Part shown: positions 1 to 8,157 of the stretch, in pieces | Numbering within the stretch: position 1 is the first letter of the stretch | Layout: every line of letters begins with the position of its first letter | Origin: DASZIT01 sp963819695 | Lineage (GTDB): Bacteria; Actinomycetota; Acidimicrobiia; Acidimicrobiales; RAAP-2 | Length of the DNA stretch: 64,000 nt | NCBI GenBank assembly: GCA_963819695.1 | Contig: CAWFXD010000001.1 | Location: 1,488,001-1,552,000 of the forward strand | Direction: 5' to 3' | The notes under the pieces: generated by a model | Database searches by the model: none | What the model was told of the DNA's origin: nothing | Seen by the model: the letters and a program-made list of their open reading frames with translations, nothing else | Translations under genes and position numbers: made by a program

Positions 1-11
1 ACTGTGGTCAT
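1..11 (-). CDS. Start of a gene running off the left edge (partial)
   Basis: Only the first codons are in the window. On the minus strand an ATG at 11-9 is followed by ACC, ACA and GT, and a strong Shine-Dalgarno GGAGGG lies at 16-21, four bases upstream. It would be the next gene in the same direction as the aldehyde dehydrogenase, about 140 bases further on. Nothing can be said about its product. Bases 12-150 hold no other feature I can support. Confidence 0.3.
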
Positions 12-150
12 CAGGCCCTCCGTCGAACTCGGGTGAATCGGCGACTACCACCGTCCGCCACCTCGGTAGTGGGAACGCCCGGGACCGGTCGACCTATTCC
101 TGCATCCCCTCAGCACGCGAAATTATGTGCCGGAGCTACGCCCGAACCTG

Positions 151-1671
151 TCAGTGGGTGCGGCCGTACATCAGCTTCATCACCTTGGCCAGCACCTGGG
201 TGGCCTTCGCCGGCCGGTTGAAGCTGGTCAGGTTCAGGGGAAGGGCGAAGCGCTGGGCGGTGATCGACTTGGCCCGCGAGAACTCGCGCAAGCCGTCCGG
301 GCCGTGGATCCGCCCGAACCCCGATTCGCCGACTCCGCCGAAGGGCAGCCCGGGGACGAAGGCGAAGGTGAGCACCGAATTCACCGACACCATCCCCGAC
401 CGCATCCTCCGGGCCAGATCGATGCCCCGCTGCCGGGTCCGGGTGAAGACGGCGCCGCCCAGGCCATACCCGGAGGCGTTGACCAAGGTGAGGGCTTCTT
501 CGGCGTCGCGCACCTTGGCCACGGTGAGGGTGGGCCCGAACGTCTCCTCGGTGACCGCGGTCGCATCCTCCGGCACCCCGACCAGAATCGTCGGATCCAC
601 CCCGTCCGCCTTCACCGTGTCGACTCCGCCGACCACCGCTCGACCCCCGGCCTTGATGGCATCGCCCACATGGCGTCGGATGACGTCCATCTGCGAGGGC
701 ATGGTCGGCGGGCCCCAGGCGGCATTCTCAGTCGACCCGGGATGGAGCTTTCCGGCCTTCTCCGCCAGGAGCGAGACGAACCGGTCGTAGACCGCCTCGG
801 TGGCATACACCCGTTCGGTGCCGATGCAGGTCTGGCCCCCGTTGCTCATGCCGCTCCACAGGGCGGCGTCGGCGGCGGCGTCGAGGTCGGCACCATCGTC
901 GACGATGAGTGCGTCCTTGCCACCACATTCCATCAGCACCGGCACCAGGTTCTCCGCGCAGGCCGCCATCACCTTCCGCCCGGTGTGGGCCGAACCGGTG
1001 AAGGCGATCTTGTCGACACCGGAACGGCACAGGGCAGCCCCGGTCTCGCCCAACCCGGTCACCAAGGTGAAGAGATCCCGACCCCGGGGGACGGCGGTGG
1101 ACCAGGCGTCGACCAACCACTTCCCGATGGTCGGCGTGTATTCGCTCGGCTTGAAGACGACGGCATTGCCGGCGGCCAGGGCGTAGGCGATCGATCCGGC
1201 CGGGGTGAACACCGGATAGTTCCAGGGGCCGATCACCCCGACGACACCGAGTGGTTGGTACTCGACGGAGGCCGAGTTGTTGAGGGCCAGCAGCCCGGGG
1301 AAGACCGGACGGGGGGCGAGGACACGACGGGCGTGGCCGGCTGCCCACGAAAGGTGATCGATGACCAGGGTGACCTCGAGAACGGCGTCGGCGTGGGGCT
1401 TGCCGTTCTCCCGGTGGATGAGATCGGCCAACTCGTCCATGCGCCTGGCGAGCTCCCCCTTGTAGGCCGCCAGGTGCTGGGCCCGGCCCTCGAAACCAAT
1501 TGACTGCCACCATTCCGAAGCCGCCCGGGCCCGCTCGACGGCGAACCGCACGGCCACCTCGCGGTCGATGGGGAAGGTGGCGACGACCTCGCCGGTGGCG
1601 GGATCGAGAGATTCGAACGAGGTGGCGTCCCCGCCAACCAGTCCCGGACGGGTTTCTTCGATACTGGGCAT
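151..1671 (-). CDS. Aldehyde dehydrogenase family protein (NAD(P)+-dependent)
   Basis: This 506-residue protein is a full-length member of the aldehyde dehydrogenase superfamily, which oxidises aldehydes to acids with NAD(P)+. Visible landmarks are GPWNYP near residue 148 (cofactor pocket), FTGS near 224, the general-base motif ECGGKD with Glu248, the catalytic Cys282 in GQTCIG, and EETFGP near 390. The ATG is placed at 1671 because a -10-like TACAGT ends six bases upstream, the leaderless arrangement seen at several genes here, so it may be transcribed apart from the oxoprolinase genes 57 bases upstream. The substrate cannot be read from sequence; succinic semialdehyde or another small aldehyde is possible. 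It has an extended basic C-terminus after the catalytic domain. Confidence 0.9.
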   Translation of the reverse strand: MPSIEETRPGLVGGDATSFESLDPATGEVVATFPIDREVAVRFAVERARAASEWWQSIGFEGRAQHLAAYKGELARRMDELADLIHRENGKPHADAVLEVTLVIDHLSWAAGHARRVLAPRPVFPGLLALNNSASVEYQPLGVVGVIGPWNYPVFTPAGSIAYALAAGNAVVFKPSEYTPTIGKWLVDAWSTAVPRGRDLFTLVTGLGETGAALCRSGVDKIAFTGSAHTGRKVMAACAENLVPVLMECGGKDALIVDDGADLDAAADAALWSGMSNGGQTCIGTERVYATEAVYDRFVSLLAEKAGKLHPGSTENAAWGPPTMPSQMDVIRRHVGDAIKAGGRAVVGGVDTVKADGVDPTILVGVPEDATAVTEETFGPTLTVAKVRDAEEALTLVNASGYGLGGAVFTRTRQRGIDLARRMRSGMVSVNSVLTFAFVPGLPFGGVGESGFGRIHGPDGLREFSRAKSITAQRFALPLNLTSFNRPAKATQVLAKVMKLMYGRTH

Positions 1672-1677
1672 AGCTCG

Positions 1678-1683
1678 ACTGTA
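1678..1683 (-). promoter_or_regulatory. Leaderless -10 element of the aldehyde dehydrogenase gene
   Basis: The minus strand reads TACAGT, matching TAnnnT, and ends six bases before the ATG. No Shine-Dalgarno is present. The -35 position (about 1701-1706) has no consensus match. Inferred promoter. Confidence 0.45.
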
Positions 1684-1728
1684 GTGACCGCTCCGGCGGA
1701 ACGCGAGGCGCCCGACCGGACCTCGGGA

Positions 1729-3408
1729 TCAGGTTCCGGATTCTGCCGGGAACCATCCCGAGACCCGGTGCGACAGCCGTCGCTCGTGCTCGATGAGGCT
1801 GTCCCGGGCCACCTGTCGGGTGACCAACTCGAACTGAAGGCAGTCGCCGCCTCGTGCCTGGCCGAGCCGGGTGAGATCGGCGGTGATGACGCAGGCAATG
1901 ATCGGGTAGCCGCCCACCGTGGCATGGTCGGGCATCAGCACGATCGGTTGACCATCGGGGGGAACCTGCACGGCGCCGGTGACGGTTCCGGTCGACTCGA
2001 TCCGACCCGTCGACGACAAGACGTCCCCCGGCGTCGACAGCCGGAGCCCGACCCGGTTGGAGGTGTCGGTCACCGTCCAGCCGGTAGTGCAGAACGCTTC
2101 CAGTCCGGCGGCTCCGAATACATGCGGGCCCTCGATCACCCGGATCACCGTCGGTTTGGAGGCCTGCCCTTCCGACCGGTCCGGGGTGAGAAACCCGCGA
2201 GGGTGGCCGGGGGCGCCGAGATCGAGCTGATCGCCGGCCATCAACGGACCCAGACCGAGACCGCTCAACACGTCTGATGACCGGGAGCCGACGACGGTCG
2301 GGATCTCGATCCCACCGGCAATGCCGAGATAGGCCCGCAGTCCCTGGCGGAGTTGGCTGACCGTCACGGTCTGCCCGCTCTTGACCGGCACCACGGTGTC
2401 GACGGCCACGACGTGTCCGTCGATGGTGAGATCGAGGGCATCGCTGGCGACCGCCACCACACCGATGTGGGCGTCTCCCCGAAAGCGAAGGGTTGGGCCC
2501 CGGGCGGTGACCTCGATCACCGCGGCGTCATCCGAGTTGCCGACCAACCGGTTGGCCAGCCTCATGGAGTCGGGGTCGGCCGGGCCGGCATCGGGTATCC
2601 CGATCGATGCCACCGAGGTCCGCCCCCCGTCTTCCACCAGGCTCAGGAGACCGGGGTCGACGACCTCGATGAAACGGGGGCTCTGGGCCCGTCGAGGTGG
2701 ACGCGCCGCCGGCAACCGACCTCGTGCGGCGCCGACCCCGTCGACGGCTTCCGCGCCGACGGCCTGCCGAAAGCACACGATGTCGCCGGCCTGCAGGCGC
2801 GCATAGGGGGCGACCTCCGGGTCGAACAGTGGCAGCGAGGTCCGGCCGACCAGCATCCAGCCACCTGGCGTCGGTTGCGGATAGATGGCGGCGAATCCAC
2901 CGGCCAGCGCCACTGAGCCCTGGGGCACCGACGCCCGGGGGGTGGCCCGGCGTTGGATGCCCTCCAGGGCCGGTGGCAATCCGACCAGATAGGGGAACCC
3001 CGGTGAGAAGCCGAGAAACGCCACCCGAAGATGGCAACCGGTCAAGAGGTCGATGACCGCGTCGGCGGTAATGCCGGCGGCGGTCGCGACTTCGTGCAGA
3101 TCGGGACCGTCGAAGGTGACCGGGATGTCGATGGGGTCACGCGGCACCGTTGTTTCCTCCGGCTCGGATCCCACCCCGTGGGCCTCCTCGAATCCAGCCA
3201 GCCAGCGTCGGAAGTGTTCGGGATCGTTGGTCAGCGGGTCAATGTGAACCACCACGGAGCGGAACCCGACGACGATGTCCCCGATGGCTGTCGGCCCGCC
3301 GCCGCCGACCTCCCGCGGCAGCCGACCTGCCAGCCGTTGGGCGGCGTCGACGCTTTCGACCTCGACCAACCAGGCCGAGTCACCGAACGGCAGTATCTGT
3401 CGGATCAT
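1729..3408 (-). CDS. pxpBC: 5-oxoprolinase, fused PxpB and PxpC subunits
   Basis: This 559-residue protein joins two domains usually encoded separately in the PxpABC 5-oxoprolinase, which opens 5-oxoproline to glutamate using ATP. Residues 1 to about 230 are the carboxyltransferase-1 (PxpB/KipI) fold, with GFSPGFPYL and a PTPGGW motif. From about residue 250 the PxpC/KipA-type domain begins with VEDGGRTSV and GIPDAGPADP. A Pro/Arg-rich linker near 228-245 joins them. The ATG at 3408 overlaps the pxpA stop by four bases (ATGA), so the pair is translationally coupled; a longer frame upstream is antisense noise within pxpA. Allophanate hydrolase and urea amidolyase share these domains, but the adjacent pxpA decides the call. 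Confidence 0.88.
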   Translation of the reverse strand: MIRQILPFGDSAWLVEVESVDAAQRLAGRLPREVGGGGPTAIGDIVVGFRSVVVHIDPLTNDPEHFRRWLAGFEEAHGVGSEPEETTVPRDPIDIPVTFDGPDLHEVATAAGITADAVIDLLTGCHLRVAFLGFSPGFPYLVGLPPALEGIQRRATPRASVPQGSVALAGGFAAIYPQPTPGGWMLVGRTSLPLFDPEVAPYARLQAGDIVCFRQAVGAEAVDGVGAARGRLPAARPPRRAQSPRFIEVVDPGLLSLVEDGGRTSVASIGIPDAGPADPDSMRLANRLVGNSDDAAVIEVTARGPTLRFRGDAHIGVVAVASDALDLTIDGHVVAVDTVVPVKSGQTVTVSQLRQGLRAYLGIAGGIEIPTVVGSRSSDVLSGLGLGPLMAGDQLDLGAPGHPRGFLTPDRSEGQASKPTVIRVIEGPHVFGAAGLEAFCTTGWTVTDTSNRVGLRLSTPGDVLSSTGRIESTGTVTGAVQVPPDGQPIVLMPDHATVGGYPIIACVITADLTRLGQARGGDCLQFELVTRQVARDSLIEHERRLSHRVSGWFPAESGT

Positions 3409-4178
3409 GACGGGGAGGCAAAGCTGCGGATGGTCACCCCGGCCGCCTCGAGAGCCATCCGGGTATCCCGGGCCGACTCCGACGCCGAGGGGGTGTCTCC
3501 GTGCACGCACAAGGTTTCGCAGGTCACCGGCAACCACGAGCCGTCGGCCGCTTCGATGCCCCCACGGGTCACCAGGGAGATCGCCCGCTGGGCCACGACC
3601 TGTGGGTCATCGAACACCGAATCGGGGTCGCCGCGGGGGACCAGCCGGCCGTCGGCGAGATAGCCCCGGTCGGCGAACGCCTCGGCGATCACCTTCAGCC
3701 CCGCCCGGGTGGCCAACCCCTCCACCACGCTTCCGGCCTGGGCGACCAGCATGGTGACCCCGCACTCCCGCACTGCGTCCACGACCACCGCGGCGACCGC
3801 CTCGTCGACTGCCATCCGGTTGTACAGCGCGCCGTGGGGTTTGATGTAGGGGACCGACCCGCCGGCGGTGGCGGCGATCCCGGCCAGGATCCCGTACTGC
3901 TCGACGATGTCGGCCCGGAGCCGGGCGGCGGGCACCTCCCGGGGGCGTCGCCCGAACCCCTCACGATCGCGGTAGGAGACGTGGGCGCCGATGGCCAGGC
4001 CCCGCCGGTGGGCGGCGACCAGACTCGCCTCGATCACCTTCAGATTTCCGGCGTGAAACCCACAAGAGAGATTGGCACTGGTGACACAATCGAGGACGGC
4101 GAGGTCGGAAGGAAGGAGGGTTTCGGCTTCCCCTAGATCGGCATTCAGATCCACCGCGGCCACCCCCCAAGTATTCAT
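3405..4178 (-). CDS. pxpA: 5-oxoprolinase subunit PxpA (LamB/YcsF family)
   Basis: A 257-residue LamB/YcsF protein, the subunit that works with PxpBC to hydrolyse 5-oxoproline, a damaged-glutamine product. It begins with the family signature VDLNADLGE, then SANLSCGFHAGN, a HVSYRDREGFGRR stretch, KPHGALYN and EAFADRGY. The ATG at 4178 was chosen because it gives the usual family length and leaves space for the divergent mihF; an upstream in-frame ATG at 4217 would overlap the mihF start. It overlaps pxpBC by four bases. The 37-base gap to mihF must hold both genes' start signals. Confidence 0.9.
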   Translation of the reverse strand: MNTWGVAAVDLNADLGEAETLLPSDLAVLDCVTSANLSCGFHAGNLKVIEASLVAAHRRGLAIGAHVSYRDREGFGRRPREVPAARLRADIVEQYGILAGIAATAGGSVPYIKPHGALYNRMAVDEAVAAVVVDAVRECGVTMLVAQAGSVVEGLATRAGLKVIAEAFADRGYLADGRLVPRGDPDSVFDDPQVVAQRAISLVTRGGIEAADGSWLPVTCETLCVHGDTPSASESARDTRMALEAAGVTIRSFASPS

Positions 4179-4179
4179 G

Positions 4180-4208
4180 GTGACCGGCGGTCGTGGAGGC
4201 GCTATCGT
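4180..4208 (+). promoter_or_regulatory. Leaderless promoter of mihF
   Basis: A -35-like GTGACC at 4180-4185 and a -10 TATCGT at 4203-4208 are separated by exactly 17 bases, and seven bases later comes the mihF ATG at 4216. With no Shine-Dalgarno, the transcript probably starts at the ATG itself. Confidence 0.55.
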
Positions 4209-4215
4209 CTCGGTC

Positions 4216-4533
4216 ATGCCGCAACCGCCTGCACTTACGCCCGAACAGCGCCAAGCCGCCTTGGCCAAAGCCGCCAGGGTCCGCCGTGAGCGGGCCGAGG
4301 TCAAGATGAGGCTCAAGATGAATCAGTTGAGCCTCTCTGAGCTCCTGACGGAAGCCGACGGGAACGAGACGATCGGGAAGATGAAGGTGATCTCGGTGCT
4401 CGAGTCGCTTCCCGGTCTCGGCAAGGTCAAGGCCCGCCGGCTGATGGACACGGTGGGGATCAGCGAGAGTCGTCGGCTTCAGGGACTCGGGAGCAATCAG
4501 CGTCAGGCGCTGCTCCGCGAGACCGCTCGCTGA
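4216..4533 (+). CDS. mihF: Actinobacterial integration host factor mIHF
   Basis: A 105-residue basic protein matching the actinobacterial mIHF family, a nucleoid-associated DNA-binding protein unrelated in fold to proteobacterial IHF. The core includes LGKVKARRLMDTVGI, the helix-two-turn-helix part that contacts DNA, after an Arg/Lys-rich helix (RVRRERAEVKMRLK). The start at 4216 gives the family length and sits seven bases after a -10 hexamer. It is followed by gmk and rpoZ, the conserved actinobacterial order. A longer frame starting at 4072 is antisense to pxpA and is discounted. Confidence 0.92.
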   Translation: MPQPPALTPEQRQAALAKAARVRRERAEVKMRLKMNQLSLSELLTEADGNETIGKMKVISVLESLPGLGKVKARRLMDTVGISESRRLQGLGSNQRQALLRETAR

Positions 4534-4556
4534 GTCACGCGTCGTCGGGCCCGGCC

Positions 4557-5202
4557 GTGGGCCGGGCCGACCCATTGATCTTCGTGCTCTTCGGCCCGGG
4601 GGGGGCCGGAAAAGGGACCATCGCTGCCAAGTTGGTCGAGTCCGATCCGGGGCTTTGGCTCAGCCGGTCATGGACGACCCGCCCACGGCGACCGGGAGAA
4701 AGCGACGACGCCTACCGCTTCGTGGACCGGGCGACGTTCGAAGAGCACGCCCGGGCCGGCGATTTCTTCGAGTGGGCCGAGTTCCTGGACAATCTCTATG
4801 GGACCCCCGTTCCCCGACCACCCGAGGGCTTCGACGTCTTGTTGGAGATCGACCTCCAGGGTGCGCTCCAGGTCAAGTCCAAGCGGCCCGATGCCATCCT
4901 CATCCTGCTGTTACCCCCGAATCGCCGAGATCCAGGCCGAGAGGCTGCGGAGCCGTGGAGACAGTGAGGACCATGTGGTCAAGCGCCTGGAGGCGGGGTT
5001 CGAAGAGGAGCGGATCGGGCGTCAAATTGCCGATGCGGTAGTCGTCAACGACGGCCTGATGCCGGCGGCGGCCGAGGTGGCCGGTATAGTGGACAGTTGC
5101 CGTACCACCGCCCGATCGGGCAGTGGCGCGGCTGGCGGAACCGCCGGTGGTGTAGCTCAGGCCCCCGACGCCCTACCCGACGACGCTACTGAAGGATCGT
5201 GA
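4557..5202 (+). pseudogene. gmk: Guanylate kinase, single frameshift
   Basis: Guanylate kinase phosphorylates GMP to GDP and is normally essential. Residues 1 to about 120 are read from the GTG at 4557: P-loop GPGGAGKGT, SWTTRPRRPGE, the GMP-binding YGTP segment, and EIDLQGA. At a five-C run (4914-4918) the frame breaks; the rest of the family sequence, from RIAEIQAERLRSRG through VVVNDGL to the stop at 5200-5202, is in the next frame. Removing one C, or adding two, restores one protein. Everything before and after the break looks conserved, so an error in the sequence is more likely than decay. It overlaps the rpoZ ATG by one base. The Ser usual in the P-loop (GPSGxGK) is Gly here. Confidence 0.85.
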
Positions 5203-5576
5203 TGGCTCAGCCCCGCAGTACTTTGATGGACCCGCCGGTCGAGGATCTCCTCGACAAGGTGGACTCCAAGTTCACGTTGGTGGCCCTGGCCTCCCGCCGG
5301 GCCCGTCAGGTGAACAGCTATTACAACTCGCTGGGCGAAGGCCTGGGAGTGGTGGTCCCCCCGCAGGTCGCCTCGCTGTCGGGCAAGCCGCTGTCGATCG
5401 CCTTCGAAGAGGTCGCCGCCGGCAAGGCCACCTACAGTCGTCCGGATCCCGAAGAAGAGGCCGCCTTGGCCGCCGAAGCCGCGCTGGCCGCCGAAGCCGC
5501 GCTGGCCGAGGAAACCGGTTTGGCTGCGGTCGACGGCGCGGTTGAGGAACCGGCGGCCACCGAGTCCACCGACTAG
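5202..5576 (+). CDS. rpoZ: RNA polymerase omega subunit
   Basis: A 124-residue omega subunit, which helps assemble and stabilise RNA polymerase around beta-prime. The conserved part is residues 8-85, with LLDKVDSKFTLVALASRRARQ and KPLSIAFEEVAAGK. A tail of Ala/Glu repeats (about residues 88-124) follows, not part of the family core. The ATG at 5202 has GAAGGA at 5191-5196; an in-frame GTG directly before it is also possible. A TATAGT at 5085-5090 inside the end of gmk could be a separate -10 for this gene. It lies between gmk and coaBC, the usual place. Confidence 0.93.
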   Translation: MAQPRSTLMDPPVEDLLDKVDSKFTLVALASRRARQVNSYYNSLGEGLGVVVPPQVASLSGKPLSIAFEEVAAGKATYSRPDPEEEAALAAEAALAAEAALAEETGLAAVDGAVEEPAATESTD

Positions 5577-5597
5577 AGCGGTGAGGCCCGATCGATC

Positions 5598-6803
5598 ATG
5601 ACGGGCGACACCAAACCCTTCGTCGTACTCGGCGTGTCGGCCGGGATCGCCGCCTACAAGGCGGTGGAGATCTGCCGTCGCCTGGTTGACGCCGGGGTGC
5701 ATGTGGCCCCGGTGATGACCGAGCGGGCAACCCATTTCGTGGGCCGCGCCACCTTCGACGCCCTCGGCTCCGAGCCGGTCCAGACCAGCCTCTGGGACGA
5801 GGCATCGCCTATCCCGCATACCCGCCTCGGCCAACTGGCCGACGTCGTGGTGGTGGCGCCGGCCACCCTCGACCTCCTGGGCCGGTACGCCAACGGCCTG
5901 GCCGACGATCTGCTGACCACCACCTTGTTGGCCACCGCCGCGCCGGTGGTGGTGTGCCCGGCCATGCACACCGAGATGTGGGAGCACCCGGCCGTCCAGC
6001 AGAACCTGACGACACTGCGGTCCCGGGGCGTCATCGTGGTCCCCCCCGAGGACGGACGACTGGCCGGCGGGGACATCGGTTCCGGCCGGCTGGCCGACCC
6101 CGAGGTGATCGTGGAGACGGTCCTCGGACTCCTCGGCTCCCGAGCCCGGCGGGATCTGGCCGGAGTCCGAATGGTGGTATCGGCCGGCGGAACCCGTGAG
6201 CCGATCGACCCGGTCCGGGTGTTGACCAACCGGTCGTCCGGGAAGCAGGGCCACGCGGTGGCCGAAGCCGCGGCCCGCCGGGGGGCGCGGGTCGATCTGG
6301 TCACCACCACCGACCGCCCGGTGCCGGCCGAAGTTGCCGTGCACCGGGTGGAGACGGCAGCCGACATGGAGGCCGCCGTGCTGTCCCTGGCCGCCGGCGC
6401 CGATGTGGTGGTGATGGCGGCGGCAGTGGCCGACTTCCGTCCCAAGCGTTCGGCGCCGGCCAAACTCCACAAGTCGGACGGCGTTCCCGATCTGATCCTC
6501 GAGCCGACACCGGATATCCTGGCTGAACTCGGTCGGCGCCGGACCGGCACCCAGGTCCTGGTCGGCTTCGCGGCGGAGACCGATCAGGTCAGCGAGCGGG
6601 CGACGGCAAAGTTGGTGGGCAAGGGCGTCGACCTGATGGTGGCCAACGATGTGTCCGCGCCCGGAGTGGGATTCGACCATGACACCAATGCGGTCACGGT
6701 GCTGGGATCCGACGGGCACATCACCGAAGTCCCGGTGACCAGCAAGCTGATGGTGGCGGACGCGGTGTTGGACAGGGTGGCCGCGCTCCTGGCCACCCGC
6801 TGA
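5598..6803 (+). CDS. coaBC: Bifunctional phosphopantothenoylcysteine decarboxylase / phosphopantothenate-cysteine ligase
   Basis: This 401-residue fusion carries out two successive steps of coenzyme A synthesis: CTP-dependent joining of cysteine to 4'-phosphopantothenate (CoaB) and FMN-dependent decarboxylation of the product (CoaC). The N-terminal CoaC flavoprotein half has GVSAGIAAYKAVE, the His-containing PIPHTRLG, APATLDLLGRYANGLADDL and the PAMHTEMW motif. The CoaB half begins near residue 195 with VSAGGTREPIDPVR and NRSSGKQG, then AAAVADFRP and KLHKS, and ends with VGFAAET and NDVS. It follows rpoZ by 21 bases. Length is typical. Confidence 0.95.
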   Translation: MTGDTKPFVVLGVSAGIAAYKAVEICRRLVDAGVHVAPVMTERATHFVGRATFDALGSEPVQTSLWDEASPIPHTRLGQLADVVVVAPATLDLLGRYANGLADDLLTTTLLATAAPVVVCPAMHTEMWEHPAVQQNLTTLRSRGVIVVPPEDGRLAGGDIGSGRLADPEVIVETVLGLLGSRARRDLAGVRMVVSAGGTREPIDPVRVLTNRSSGKQGHAVAEAAARRGARVDLVTTTDRPVPAEVAVHRVETAADMEAAVLSLAAGADVVVMAAAVADFRPKRSAPAKLHKSDGVPDLILEPTPDILAELGRRRTGTQVLVGFAAETDQVSERATAKLVGKGVDLMVANDVSAPGVGFDHDTNAVTVLGSDGHITEVPVTSKLMVADAVLDRVAALLATR

Positions 6804-6928
6804 GCGTCGGGCCAGCTCACGCCTGATATCGCCGCCGACGCTGCCATCGCCTATCCTTCTGCGATCCCGGTAGCCGGACCGGCGCCCAGTCTTCAGCCCC
6901 ACATCCCCAGAGAGGATCGGAACCACAA

Positions 6929-8125
6929 GTGAACACCCGACACACCTTCACCTCTGAGTCCGTCACCGAGGGCCATCCCGACAAGATGGCCGATCAGATC
7001 TCCGACTCGGTGCTCGACGCCCTGCTGGCGGATGACCCGAACAGCCGGGTGGCGTGCGAGACCCTGTTGACCACCGGCCTGGTGCTGGTGGCCGGCGAGA
7101 TCACCACCACCACCTACGTGGACATCCCCACCCTGGTTCGCCAGGTGGTGCTCGACATCGGGTACGACAACGACGCCTACGGCATCAACGGGAAGACCTG
7201 CGGAGTCATGGTCGCCCTCGACGAGCAGTCGCCCGACATCGGCCAGGGTGTCGACAACGCCTTCGAGGTCCGGGCCGGGACCGGGGGAGAGGACCAGCTC
7301 AACGCCCAGGGCGCCGGCGACCAGGGGATGATGTTCGGGTACGCCTGCGACGAGACACCGGACCTGATGCCGCTGCCCATCTGGCTGGCCCATCGGCTGG
7401 CCCAGCGGCTGGCCCAGGTGCGCCGGGTGGGTGTCCTCCCGTACCTCCGGCCCGACGGCAAGACCCAGGTGAGCGTCACCTACGACAATGGTCGCCCGGT
7501 GGCCCTCGAGACCGTACTGATCTCGACCCAGCACGACCCCGGTGTCGACCTCGACACCCTGTTGCTGCCCGACCTGCGCGACAACGTGATCAACCCGCTG
7601 CTGCCGACCGAGCTGGACACCGCCAACGTCCGTATCCTGGCCAACCCGACCGGGGTCTTCGAGCTCGGCGGACCGCACGCCGACACCGGCCTGACCGGTC
7701 GCAAGATCATCGTCGACACCTATGGCGGCATGGCCCGCCACGGCGGCGGCGCCTTCTCCGGCAAGGATCCCTCCAAGGTGGACCGCTCGGCGGCCTACGC
7801 CGCCCGCTGGGTGGCCAAGCATGTGGTGGCGGCCGGCGCCGCCAGCCGATGCGAGGTGCAGGTGGCCTACGCCATCGGCGTGGCCCGGCCGGTGTCCTTG
7901 CTGGTGGAGACGTTCGGGACCGAGAAGGTCGATCCGATCCAGATCGGCAAGGCTGTCGACGAGATCTTCGACCTGCGTCCGGCCGCCATCGTCCGGGACC
8001 TCGACCTCAAACGCCCGATCTACCGGAAGACGGCGGCCTACGGCCACTTCGGCCGGAGCGAGAAGGACTTCACCTGGGAGGAGACCCTGCGGGTCGACGA
8101 CCTGAAGCAGGCCCTCGGGCTCTGA
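6929..8125 (+). CDS. metK: S-adenosylmethionine synthase
   Basis: A 398-residue methionine adenosyltransferase that makes S-adenosylmethionine from methionine and ATP. It shows the signature runs SESVTEGHPDKMADQISD, GEITT, GAGDQGMMFGYA, the P-loop-like GGGAFSGKDPSKVDRSAAY, and the C-terminal DLKRPIYRKTAAYGHFGR. The start is GTG at 6929, with AGAGGA at 6911-6916. A possible -10, TATCCT, lies at 6852-6857 in the 125-base gap after coaBC; I saw no convincing SAM riboswitch there. The adjacent priA starts 32 bases downstream. Confidence 0.96.
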   Translation: MNTRHTFTSESVTEGHPDKMADQISDSVLDALLADDPNSRVACETLLTTGLVLVAGEITTTTYVDIPTLVRQVVLDIGYDNDAYGINGKTCGVMVALDEQSPDIGQGVDNAFEVRAGTGGEDQLNAQGAGDQGMMFGYACDETPDLMPLPIWLAHRLAQRLAQVRRVGVLPYLRPDGKTQVSVTYDNGRPVALETVLISTQHDPGVDLDTLLLPDLRDNVINPLLPTELDTANVRILANPTGVFELGGPHADTGLTGRKIIVDTYGGMARHGGGAFSGKDPSKVDRSAAYAARWVAKHVVAAGAASRCEVQVAYAIGVARPVSLLVETFGTEKVDPIQIGKAVDEIFDLRPAAIVRDLDLKRPIYRKTAAYGHFGRSEKDFTWEETLRVDDLKQALGL

Positions 8126-8157
8126 GCACCCCAGGCGATCTTCCCGGGGCTCAGGCC

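Noticed and set aside
4914..4918. Programmed ribosomal frameshifting in gmk
   Set aside because: No slippery heptamer with a downstream pseudoknot is seen, guanylate kinases are not known to use it, and the same kind of break recurs in unrelated genes.
5153..5165. GGTGTAGCTCAG resembles the D-arm of a tRNA
   Set aside because: No acceptor pairing, anticodon arm or T-loop follows, and it lies in the gmk reading frame.
6804..6928. A SAM riboswitch before metK
   Set aside because: The 125-base gap shows no recognisable conserved aptamer pattern.
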